Assembly (NCBI GenBank): GCA_903952885.1
Contig: CAJBHE010000285.1
Span: 1 to 6,084 of the forward strand
DNA length: 6,084 bases
From: an uncultured Burkholderiales bacterium
GTDB taxonomy: Bacteria > Pseudomonadota > Gammaproteobacteria > Burkholderiales > Burkholderiaceae_C
Reading direction: 5' to 3'
The position numbers and the translations under genes were made by a program. The notes beneath the pieces were generated by a model. It searched no databases. It saw only the letters and a program-made list of their open reading frames with translations, and was not told the DNA's origin. Position 1 is the stretch's first letter, and every line of letters begins with the position of its first letter. Positions 1-5,534 of the stretch are shown here, piece by piece.

Positions 1-1852
1 AGACGCTTTGGGTGGGGCGATGGCCTTGGCCACGGACGAGTCTGGCATTCAGTTTCGGATTCTTAACAGCTCCAAAGGGCCGGCCGTGCGTGCCACCCGT
101 GCACAAGCCGACCGCATTTTGTACAAAGCCGCCGTTCGCCGCATGCTCGAAAACCAGCCCAACTTGTGGTTGTTCCAACAAGCGGTAGATGACTTGATGG
201 TGGAGGGTGACCGTGTGGTGGGTGCCTGTACTCAAGCCGGTATCCGATTTCGCAGCCGCACCGTGGTGCTGACCGCCGGCACTTTCTTAGATGGCAAGAT
301 CCATGTGGGCCTGAACAACTACGCCGGTGGCCGTGCGGGTGACCCGCCCGCGCTGAGCCTGTCGGCCCGACTCAAAGAACTCAAGTTGCCGCAAGGACGT
401 TTGAAAACCGGTACGCCCCCTCGCATCGATGGCCGCACGATTGACTTCAGCCAGTGCATCGAGCAGCCGGGTGACGGCGTGGCCAATCAAACCGAAAACG
501 GCGCACGCTCGGCGGGCGTGTTGGGCGATGTGCCTGTGTTCAGCTTCATGGGTCGCGCGTCCATGCATCCGCAACACATGCCGTGCTGGATTACCCACAC
601 CAACCAGCGCACCCACGACATCATCCGCTCCGGCTTTGACCGTAGCCCCATGTTCACCGGCAAGATTGAGGGCGTTGGCCCACGCTACTGCCCAAGTGTG
701 GAAGACAAAATCAACCGCTTCGCTGACAAAGACAGCCACCAAATTTTCTTAGAGCCCGAAGGCCTGACCACCCACGAGTACTACCCCAACGGCATCAGCA
801 CCAGCTTGCCGTTTGACATTCAGTATGACTTGGTTCGTTCCATGAGGGGCTTGGAAAACGCCCACATCATTCGCCCTGGTTACGCGATTGAGTACGACTA
901 CTTTGACCCGCGTGAGCTCAAGCGCAGCTTTGAAACCCGAGCCATCGGCGGCTTGTTCTTTGCCGGCCAGATCAACGGCACCACCGGTTACGAAGAGGCG
1001 GCAGCCCAAGGTTTGTTTGCTGGCATCAACGCCGCGTTGCAATGCCGCAGCTTGGTCGGCGCGGCCAATGACTTTGGCGGCTCTTGGACGCCGGGCCGCG
1101 ACCAAGCTTACTTGGGCGTATTGGTTGACGACCTCACCACCAAGGGCGTGACCGAGCCTTACCGCATGTTCACCAGCCGCGCCGAGTTTCGCTTGCAGCT
1201 GCGCGAAGACAACGCCGATGTGCGTCTGACCGAAATCGGCCGTCAAATGGGTTTGGTAGACGATGCGCGCTGGGAGGCTTTCAGCCGCAAACAAGAAGCT
1301 GTTTCACGTGAAACAGAACGCCTCAAATCTATCTGGGTCAGCCCCCGCAACCTGCCTGCTGCCGAGTCAGAGCGCGTCATGGGTAAAGCCATCGACCGCG
1401 AATACAACTTGGCCGATTTGCTTCGTCGTCCGGATGTGAGTTACCAAGGGCTCATGTCTCTGGATGGTGCCAGGTACCAAAACCAAGAGGTGGCGGACGG
1501 CTTTGCGGGTGATGATGTTTCACGTGAAACCACCCGAGCCATCATCGAGCAGATTGAAATCGCAGCCAAGTACTCGGGCTACATCGACCGCCAGCGAGAC
1601 GAAGTCGAGCGCGCTGCCCATTACGAAAACCTCAAGCTGCCCGGAGACTTGGACTACAACCAAGTCACCGCTTTGTCGATCGAGTCGCGTCAGCGCCTGA
1701 GTCGCCAGCGGCCCGAAACTTTGGGCCAAGCTTCGCGCATGTCTGGCATCACGCCAGCGGCCATCTCTTTGTTGCTCATTCATTTGAAGCGCTCGCGAGT
1801 CAAAGGCTTTATCCAAGATGCGGCGGCTAGTAATTCGGCTGAGGCGCTCTGA
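1..1852 (+). CDS. mnmG: tRNA uridine-5-carboxymethylaminomethyl modification enzyme MnmG (GidA), 5'-truncated by window edge
   Basis: MnmG is the FAD-dependent partner of the GTPase MnmE. The complex installs the cmnm5 group on wobble U34 of certain tRNAs in the cytoplasm. The reading frame is open from base 2 and begins inside the conserved DALGGAMA segment. By comparison with E. coli MnmG, about 63 N-terminal residues are missing, including the GxGxxG dinucleotide-binding loop and the first conserved cysteine (CNP). Visible family marks are GTFLDGKIH, RLKTGTPPR (from 398), the first GidA signature GPRYCPSVEDK with its conserved cysteine (677-722), the second signature starting AGQINGTTGYEE (962-1033), and SRAEFRLQLREDNADVRLTE. 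The C-terminal helical region ends GITPAAISLLLIHLK and is the part that contacts MnmE and tRNA. Relative to E. coli there are about 16 extra residues near 470-530. Two parS sites lie in the 3' half. The TGA stop overlaps the rsmG ATG by one base, so the two are probably cotranscribed. An in-frame TTG at 8 is only an internal codon, not the start. Confidence 0.97.
   Translation, partial: DALGGAMALATDESGIQFRILNSSKGPAVRATRAQADRILYKAAVRRMLENQPNLWLFQQAVDDLMVEGDRVVGACTQAGIRFRSRTVVLTAGTFLDGKIHVGLNNYAGGRAGDPPALSLSARLKELKLPQGRLKTGTPPRIDGRTIDFSQCIEQPGDGVANQTENGARSAGVLGDVPVFSFMGRASMHPQHMPCWITHTNQRTHDIIRSGFDRSPMFTGKIEGVGPRYCPSVEDKINRFADKDSHQIFLEPEGLTTHEYYPNGISTSLPFDIQYDLVRSMRGLENAHIIRPGYAIEYDYFDPRELKRSFETRAIGGLFFAGQINGTTGYEEAAAQGLFAGINAALQCRSLVGAANDFGGSWTPGRDQAYLGVLVDDLTTKGVTEPYRMFTSRAEFRLQLREDNADVRLTEIGRQMGLVDDARWEAFSRKQEAVSRETERLKSIWVSPRNLPAAESERVMGKAIDREYNLADLLRRPDVSYQGLMSLDGARYQNQEVADGFAGDDVSRETTRAIIEQIEIAAKYSGYIDRQRDEVERAAHYENLKLPGDLDYNQVTALSIESRQRLSRQRPETLGQASRMSGITPAAISLLLIHLKRSRVKGFIQDAAASNSAEAL
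1300..1315. other. parS centromere site 1 (perfect ParB-binding palindrome)
   Basis: The 16 bases TGTTTCACGTGAAACA match the widely conserved chromosomal parS consensus exactly. With one flanking base on each side (1299-1316) the palindrome is 18 bp. ParB nucleates here and spreads as a CTP-dependent clamp, and ParA acts on the resulting complex. The site lies inside mnmG and its codons read Val-Ser-Arg-Glu-Thr. Both parA and parB are downstream in this window, which supports a functional centromere. Confidence 0.95.
1516..1531. other. parS centromere site 2 (one mismatch at outer base)
   Basis: TGTTTCACGTGAAACC differs from the parS consensus only at the last position, and the inner 14 bp (1517-1530) form a perfect palindrome. 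It is centred 216 bp from site 1, again inside mnmG, in the same codon phase, and again reads Val-Ser-Arg-Glu-Thr. An outermost mismatch of this kind is common among functional chromosomal parS sites. Confidence 0.92.
1841..1844 (+). promoter_or_regulatory. ribosome binding site of rsmG
   Basis: A GAGG tetramer lies 7 bases before the rsmG ATG, within the last codons of mnmG. It supports 1852 as the start and fits translational coupling through the overlapping stop and start codons. Confidence 0.6.
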
Positions 1853-2562
1853 TGCATCCGCTTTTGCCCGCCTTGCAAAAAGGCCTGGCGGATTTGGGTC
1901 TAGATTTGACGGATGAACAGCAAAGCCAGTTGCTAGCCTACATGGATTTGATTGGCAAGTGGACTAAGGTCTACAACTTGACGGCCGTGCGGGACGCCAA
2001 TGAAATGCTGACCCATCATCTTCTCGATAGTTTGGCGGTGATTGCTCCGCTGCGCCGTGAGTTGGCAAAGCTACCTATGCCGACGAGCGAGCCAATGGCG
2101 GACAGCGTGTGTGACATAGGGCGGGGCATGGCCGCGCAAAAACAAACCAAGTTCAGCTTGTTGGATGTCGGCGCTGGCGCTGGCTTGCCGGGCGTTGTGA
2201 TTGCCATCACTTGTCCCGATGTGTCGGTGACCTGTGTGGACACGGTGGCTAAAAAAGCTGCCTTCATCCAACAAGTTGCAGCCACCTTGAAGTTGCCCAA
2301 TCTCAAGGGCTTACATGCCCGAGTTGAAAGTTTGACCCATCCCTATGACTTGGTGTGCTCCCGTGCCTTTGCTTCGTTGATTGATTTCACCAGTTGGTCC
2401 CAATCCGCCTTGGCCGAGCATGGCGTGTGGATGGCGATGAAGGGCAAACACCCAGACCAAGAGTTGGCCGTGTTGCCAGAAGCTGTCCAAGTGTTTCACG
2501 TGGAACAGCTTCAAGTGCCCAGCCTGGATGCCGAGCGCTGCATCGTTTGGATGCGCGGTTAA
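1852..2562 (+). CDS. rsmG: 16S rRNA (guanine527-N7)-methyltransferase RsmG (GidB)
   Basis: RsmG uses S-adenosylmethionine to methylate N7 of G527 in the 530 loop of 16S rRNA. In several bacteria its loss gives low-level streptomycin resistance. The 236-residue product shows the family order: N-terminal helices with LAYMDLIGKWTKVYNLTAVRD (about 28-48), HHLLDSLAV (55-63), SAM motif I LLDVGAGAGLPG (103-114), an acidic residue after the next strand (D130 in CVDTVAKK), SRAFASL (170-176) and MKGKHPDQEL. The protein is longer than the 207-residue E. coli enzyme. Most of the excess is about 30 residues between the DSLAVIAP helix and motif I (residues about 67-103), which contain a Gln/Lys-rich stretch and an extra cysteine; this looks like a lineage-specific insertion. 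The start is supported by an upstream GAGG and the ATGA overlap with mnmG. A parS-like site near the 3' end encodes VFHVEQ. Confidence 0.95.
   Translation: MHPLLPALQKGLADLGLDLTDEQQSQLLAYMDLIGKWTKVYNLTAVRDANEMLTHHLLDSLAVIAPLRRELAKLPMPTSEPMADSVCDIGRGMAAQKQTKFSLLDVGAGAGLPGVVIAITCPDVSVTCVDTVAKKAAFIQQVAATLKLPNLKGLHARVESLTHPYDLVCSRAFASLIDFTSWSQSALAEHGVWMAMKGKHPDQELAVLPEAVQVFHVEQLQVPSLDAERCIVWMRG
2492..2507. other. parS centromere site 3 (one mismatch)
   Basis: TGTTTCACGTGGAACA differs from the consensus at one internal position (A to G at base 12). The core GTTTCACGTGGAAC equals the form common in Streptomyces parS sites, so the change is likely tolerated. It lies in the 3' end of rsmG, 976 bp from site 2, where the codons read Val-Phe-His-Val-Glu-Gln. 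Its proximity to two stronger sites and to parAB makes chance unlikely. Confidence 0.85.
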
Positions 2563-2568
2563 ACTTCT

Positions 2569-2586
2569 CTCAGTTTTACATCTGAG
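2569..2586 (+). repeat. small inverted repeat between rsmG and the LysE-family gene
   Basis: CTCAG (2569-2573) and CTGAG (2582-2586) are complementary and separated by an 8-base T-rich loop. The right arm contains GAG, the only Shine-Dalgarno-like triplet before the ATG at 2593. A stem of 5 bp is weak and may be chance. There is no following U-run, so it is not a convincing terminator. Confidence 0.25.
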
Positions 2587-2592
2587 TCATCT

Positions 2593-3204
2593 ATGTTCGG
2601 TATCGCGGACTACGGCGCTTTCGTCGTGGCCACCATTGTCTTTTTAGCCATCCCCGGCCCCGGTAACTTGGCCTTGCTCACAGCAACTGGTAAGGGCGGC
2701 CTTCGCGCGGGCCTGGCGGCAACGCTGGGTGTCATGGGTGGTGATCAAGTGTTGTTGTGGTTGGCTGTGGCGGGTTTGTCGGCTGTGCTCATGAACTACC
2801 CTGGTTTGTATAGTTCGGTCAAATGGGCGGGTGCTGCTTATTTGATGGGTTTGGGTTATTCCTTGTTCAATGCCAAGCCGGGCGATGCGCCTGTGTTGGA
2901 CATGAAGCCCGATCATTACTTTCGCCAAGGCTTGTTCATCACCGTGCTCAACCCCAAAGCGATGGTGTTTTACATGGCTTTTTTTCCTTTGTTTGTGGAT
3001 CCAAAACACCACCAAGGGCTTGTCACATTTGGATTCATGGCACTGACCATTGCGACGCTGACCTTGATTTATGGTTTGGTGGTTGTTTTGCTGGCCCATC
3101 ACTTGGTCGAGCGTGTGCGTGCCAACCCATTGGCCACCGTTATGCTCAATAAAATTGCAGGTGTGTTGCTGATTGGTTTTGGTCTGAAGCTGGCCTTGTT
3201 CTAA
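2593..3204 (+). CDS. LysE/RhtB family amino-acid exporter
   Basis: The 203-residue product has the length and pattern of LysE/RhtB-type inner-membrane exporters, which expel amino acids or related metabolites. Visible marks are a hydrophobic N-terminal helix carrying the PGPGNLALL motif (residues 21-29), a glycine-rich loop GKGGLRAGLAATLGV after it, WAGAAYLMGLGYSLF in the third helix region, and LNPKAMVFYMAFFPLFVDP (about 119-137), another family hallmark. The C-terminus is hydrophobic with AGVLLIGFGLKLALF. About six membrane segments can be counted. Substrate cannot be told from sequence: lysine, threonine, homoserine, leucine and cysteine exporters all share this fold. The gene starts 30 bases after rsmG and ends 30 bases before parA, so it probably sits within the same transcript, with no evident role in segregation. 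The ribosome site is weak (GAG at 2584). Its codon use is more AT-rich (TTG, GTG, TTT) than parB, as expected for membrane protein genes. Confidence 0.9.
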   Translation: MFGIADYGAFVVATIVFLAIPGPGNLALLTATGKGGLRAGLAATLGVMGGDQVLLWLAVAGLSAVLMNYPGLYSSVKWAGAAYLMGLGYSLFNAKPGDAPVLDMKPDHYFRQGLFITVLNPKAMVFYMAFFPLFVDPKHHQGLVTFGFMALTIATLTLIYGLVVVLLAHHLVERVRANPLATVMLNKIAGVLLIGFGLKLALF

Positions 3205-3218
3205 TTATTTTTCCGTCT

Positions 3219-3228
3219 CTTTCGAAAG
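3219..3228. repeat. 10-bp palindrome before parA
   Basis: CTTTCGAAAG is a perfect palindrome ending 6 bases before the parA ATG. Its right half (GAAAG) is also the best available ribosome-binding sequence for parA. A short operator is conceivable, but a 10-bp palindrome can arise by chance and no repeat of it was seen elsewhere in the window. Confidence 0.25.
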
Positions 3229-3234
3229 CGCTGT

Positions 3235-4032
3235 ATGGCCCAAATCTTTTGTATAGCCAACCAAAAAGGTGGCGTTGGTAAGACCACCACCACCGTCAAT
3301 TTAGCGGCAGGCTTGGCGTTTGTGGGCCAACGCGTGTTGATGGTCGACCTTGACCCGCAAGGCAACGCCACCATGAGCTCGGGCGTCGACAAGCGTGAAA
3401 TGTCCTTGTCGGTCTACGATGTGTTGCTGGAAGAGGCCACCATTGCCGAAGCCCGCATCCGCAGCAACTGGGGCACCGATGGTGTGCGCGCCAAAATCCC
3501 GACGTATGACGTGCTGGGCGCCAACCGAGATTTGGCCGGTGCAGAGGTCGAGCTGGTCGCTCTGGAGCGACGTGAAAACCGCCTCAAGCAAGCCTTGGCT
3601 GCCGTGTCAGACGAGTACGACTTTGTGTTGATCGACTGCCCGCCGTCACTGTCCATGCTCACCCTCAATGGCCTGTGTTCGGCCCACGGCGTCATCGTGC
3701 CCATGCAGTGCGAATACTTTGCACTCGAAGGTTTGACCGATTTGGTCAACACCATCAAACAAGTGCATGCCAATCTCAACCGCGACCTCAAAATCATCGG
3801 CCTCCTGCGCGTCATGTTTGACCCGCGCATCACCTTGCAGCAGCAGGTGAGCGACCAACTCAAAGACCACTTTGGCGACAAAGTGTTTGCCGCCGTCATT
3901 CCCCGCAATGTGAGATTGGCCGAAGCGCCCAGCTATGGTTTACCTGGCGTGGTGTTTGACCCATCGGCTAAAGGCAGCCACGCGTTTGTGGACTTTGCGC
4001 AGGAAATGGTCGAGCGCGTTAAAACGCGTTAA
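3235..4032 (+). CDS. parA: chromosome partitioning ATPase ParA (Soj)
   Basis: ParA is a deviant Walker-type ATPase that binds the nucleoid non-specifically as an ATP dimer. It is released by ParB-stimulated hydrolysis, which moves parS-bearing DNA. The 265-residue product opens with the deviant Walker A motif KGGVGKTT (residues 11-18), including the signature lysine K11. Walker A' follows at MVDLDPQGNAT (36-46), and Walker B is DFVLIDCPPS (129-138, D134). Further conserved stretches are YDVLGANRDLAGAEVEL, QCEYFALEGL, FDPRITLQQQV, VIPRNVRLAEAPSYG and YGLPGVVFDPSAKGS. There is no N-terminal DNA-binding domain, as expected for chromosomal Soj-type proteins rather than P1-type plasmid ParA. The ATG at 3235 places the P-loop at the usual position. 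Its partner parB lies downstream, separated by a hydrolase gene. Confidence 0.97.
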   Translation: MAQIFCIANQKGGVGKTTTTVNLAAGLAFVGQRVLMVDLDPQGNATMSSGVDKREMSLSVYDVLLEEATIAEARIRSNWGTDGVRAKIPTYDVLGANRDLAGAEVELVALERRENRLKQALAAVSDEYDFVLIDCPPSLSMLTLNGLCSAHGVIVPMQCEYFALEGLTDLVNTIKQVHANLNRDLKIIGLLRVMFDPRITLQQQVSDQLKDHFGDKVFAAVIPRNVRLAEAPSYGLPGVVFDPSAKGSHAFVDFAQEMVERVKTR

Positions 4033-4067
4033 GCCCCTCCGCGCTCATCACACAACCCACAGCAGGC

Positions 4068-4619
4068 ATGACGGCTTCCGTTCTCATCCTTCCCGGCTTA
4101 AATAACAGCGGGCCTGACCATTGGCAAAGCCGTTGGCAAAACACGCACGGCTTCATACGCGTGAAACAACACAACTGGGATTTTCCGCTGCGTGGTGACT
4201 GGATGACGCAGCTCGAAGAAACCGTGCTCATTCACCCCAACGCGGTGTTGGTGGCCCATAGTTTGGGTTGCATTTTGGTGGCCGCTTGGGCGGCACACAC
4301 GAAGAATGCGCACCTCATAAAAGCAGCGTTGTTGGTCGCTCCTGCCGACGTTGAGCGCCCCGAAATGCAACAAATGCTGCACAGCTGGAGCCCCATTGTT
4401 CGACAGCGTCTGCCATTCAAAAGCACGTTGGTCGCCAGCCGCAACGACCCGTTTTGCAGCTTCATGCGCGCCAGTGTGCTGGCCCAGGCATGGGGCTCGC
4501 ACTTCACAGATTGCGGCATGAGCGGCCATGTCAACGTCGATTCATGCCTGGGCGATTGGCCCCAAGGCTTTGCCCTGTTACAAGATTTACTGAAAGAAGA
4601 AGTACCCCATGGTCACTAA
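4068..4619 (+). CDS. small alpha/beta hydrolase of the RBBP9/YdeN type
   Basis: The 183-residue product looks like a compact serine hydrolase of the RBBP9/YdeN family. Near the N-terminus it has ILPGLNNSGPDHWQSRW (7-23), the typical opening with an oxyanion-side loop. The nucleophile elbow is AHSLG (S65), the likely acid is D127 in SRNDPF, and the likely base is H154 in GHVNVDSCLGDWPQG, a family hallmark. The full triad is present, so it is probably active. Natural substrates of bacterial members are largely unknown, and esterase activity on small esters is only a general expectation. No signal peptide is seen, so it should be cytoplasmic. It starts 35 bases after parA and its 3' end overlaps parB by 11 bases in another frame, so the three genes are probably one transcript. 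AGCAGG sits immediately before the ATG at poor spacing. The start is chosen because the family's first strand begins at residue 5. Confidence 0.85.
   Translation: MTASVLILPGLNNSGPDHWQSRWQNTHGFIRVKQHNWDFPLRGDWMTQLEETVLIHPNAVLVAHSLGCILVAAWAAHTKNAHLIKAALLVAPADVERPEMQQMLHSWSPIVRQRLPFKSTLVASRNDPFCSFMRASVLAQAWGSHFTDCGMSGHVNVDSCLGDWPQGFALLQDLLKEEVPHGH
4592..4602 (+). promoter_or_regulatory. purine-rich ribosome binding region of parB
   Basis: GAAAGAAGAAG ends 6 bases before the parB ATG, inside the last codons of the hydrolase gene. It is not a canonical GGAGG but is the only purine-rich stretch at useful spacing, and it supports the start at 4609. Confidence 0.45.
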
Positions 4620-5529
4620 AAAAACAAAAGGCCTAGGCCGTGGTTTGGAAGCCTTGCTCGGCCCCAAAGTTGACGACAGCATTGCCGCACAAAACGCCGC
4701 AGCGAACGGCTTGCCCAACGTTTTGCCGCTCAGCCAACTCGTACCCGGCATGTACCAGCCGCGCACACGCATGGACGAGGGCGCTTTGTATGAGCTGGCC
4801 GAAAGCATCAAAGCCCAAGGCATCATGCAGCCCATCTTGGTTCGTGAGCTCACCGACGGCCCCAATGTGGGCAAATACGAAATCATCGCGGGCGAACGCC
4901 GCAGCCGCGCCGCAAAACTAGCGGGCCTGGACAGCGTGCCTGTGCTCGTGCGCAACGTGCCCAACGAAGCTGCAGCCGCCATGGCGCTGATTGAAAACAT
5001 CCAGCGCGAAGACCTCAACCCGCTCGAAGAAGCGCAAGGCCTGAATCGCCTCATCAAAGAGTTTGGCCTCACGCACGAGTTGGCCGCGCAAGCCGTGGGC
5101 CGATCACGCAGCGCTGCCAGCAACTTGCTGCGCTTGCTTAACTTGGCCGAACCCGTGCAGTCCATGCTCATGGCGGGCGACATCGACATGGGCCACGCCC
5201 GTGCTTTGTTGTCGCTCGACCGTGGCACGCAAATCACTGCGGCCAACCAAATCAGCGCCAAAAAAATGTCTGTGCGCGAAGCCGAGAGCTTGGTCAAAAA
5301 ACTGAGCGCCGAATTCAACCTAGTGCCACAAAAGCCCAAGAGCGAAAAGTCGCGTGACATCAAGCGCTTGGAAGAAGAGTTGTCCGACTTGCTTACCGCA
5401 CAAGTCGACGTGCGGGTCAAAAAACGTGTCAAGCGTCATGGCAAAGTGGAAGAGTTGGGCGAGCTTGCCATTCAGTTTGGCTCCATCGACGAGCTCAATG
5501 GGCTGATTGACAAATTGCGCAAGCCATAA
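4609..5529 (+). CDS. parB: chromosome partitioning protein ParB (Spo0J), parS-binding CTPase clamp
   Basis: ParB binds parS, closes as a CTP-dependent DNA clamp, spreads along flanking DNA and stimulates ParA. The 306-residue product has the classic three parts. The N-terminal tail KGLGRGLEALLG (7-18), with R11, is the ParA-activating peptide. The CTP-binding core contains QPRTRMDEGALYELAESI, GKYEIIAGERRSRAAKLAG (GERR at 95-98) and ENIQREDLNPLEEA (129-142). A helix-turn-helix follows around 154-177 (LTHELAAQAVGRSRSAASNL), then GHARALLSL. The C-terminal third, with RLEEELSDLLTAQVDV and a basic KKRVKRHGK stretch, is the dimerisation domain that also contacts DNA in homologues. Three parS sites lie upstream in the window. 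The start overlaps the hydrolase stop by 11 bases, suggesting translational coupling. Length and motifs are normal for the family. Confidence 0.97.
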   Translation: MVTKKTKGLGRGLEALLGPKVDDSIAAQNAAANGLPNVLPLSQLVPGMYQPRTRMDEGALYELAESIKAQGIMQPILVRELTDGPNVGKYEIIAGERRSRAAKLAGLDSVPVLVRNVPNEAAAAMALIENIQREDLNPLEEAQGLNRLIKEFGLTHELAAQAVGRSRSAASNLLRLLNLAEPVQSMLMAGDIDMGHARALLSLDRGTQITAANQISAKKMSVREAESLVKKLSAEFNLVPQKPKSEKSRDIKRLEEELSDLLTAQVDVRVKKRVKRHGKVEELGELAIQFGSIDELNGLIDKLRKP

Positions 5530-5534
5530 AACGG

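Noticed and set aside
287..1294. Long minus-strand open frames opposite mnmG (287-742 and 749-1294)
   Set aside because: They are antisense shadows produced by codon bias in mnmG. The products show no recognisable motif and the plus-strand protein is unambiguous.
1805..1813. DnaA-box-like TTATCCAAG near the end of mnmG
   Set aside because: It matches only about 7 of 9 positions of TTATNCACA, is isolated and lies in coding sequence. No cluster suggests an origin here.
3179..3208. Sigma-70-like promoter before parA (TTGGTC, 18 bases, AATTAT)
   Set aside because: Matches are 3 of 6 and 4 of 6, and the -35 part lies in the exporter coding sequence. This is too weak to annotate.
4015..4032. Inverted and direct repeats of CGCGTT/AACGCG at the end of parA
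   Set aside because: Stems are 6 bp with almost no loop, there is no following U-run, and the sequence is explained by the last codons of ParA plus the stop. It is not a terminator.
4153..4168. Possible fourth parS ending in GTGAAACA inside the hydrolase gene
   Set aside because: Only the right half matches. The left half matches at 4 of 8 positions and lacks the CACGTG centre.
4587..5432. 281-codon minus-strand open frame covering most of parB
   Set aside because: It is Ser/Arg-rich, low-complexity translation typical of an antisense shadow. parB on the plus strand carries all family motifs.
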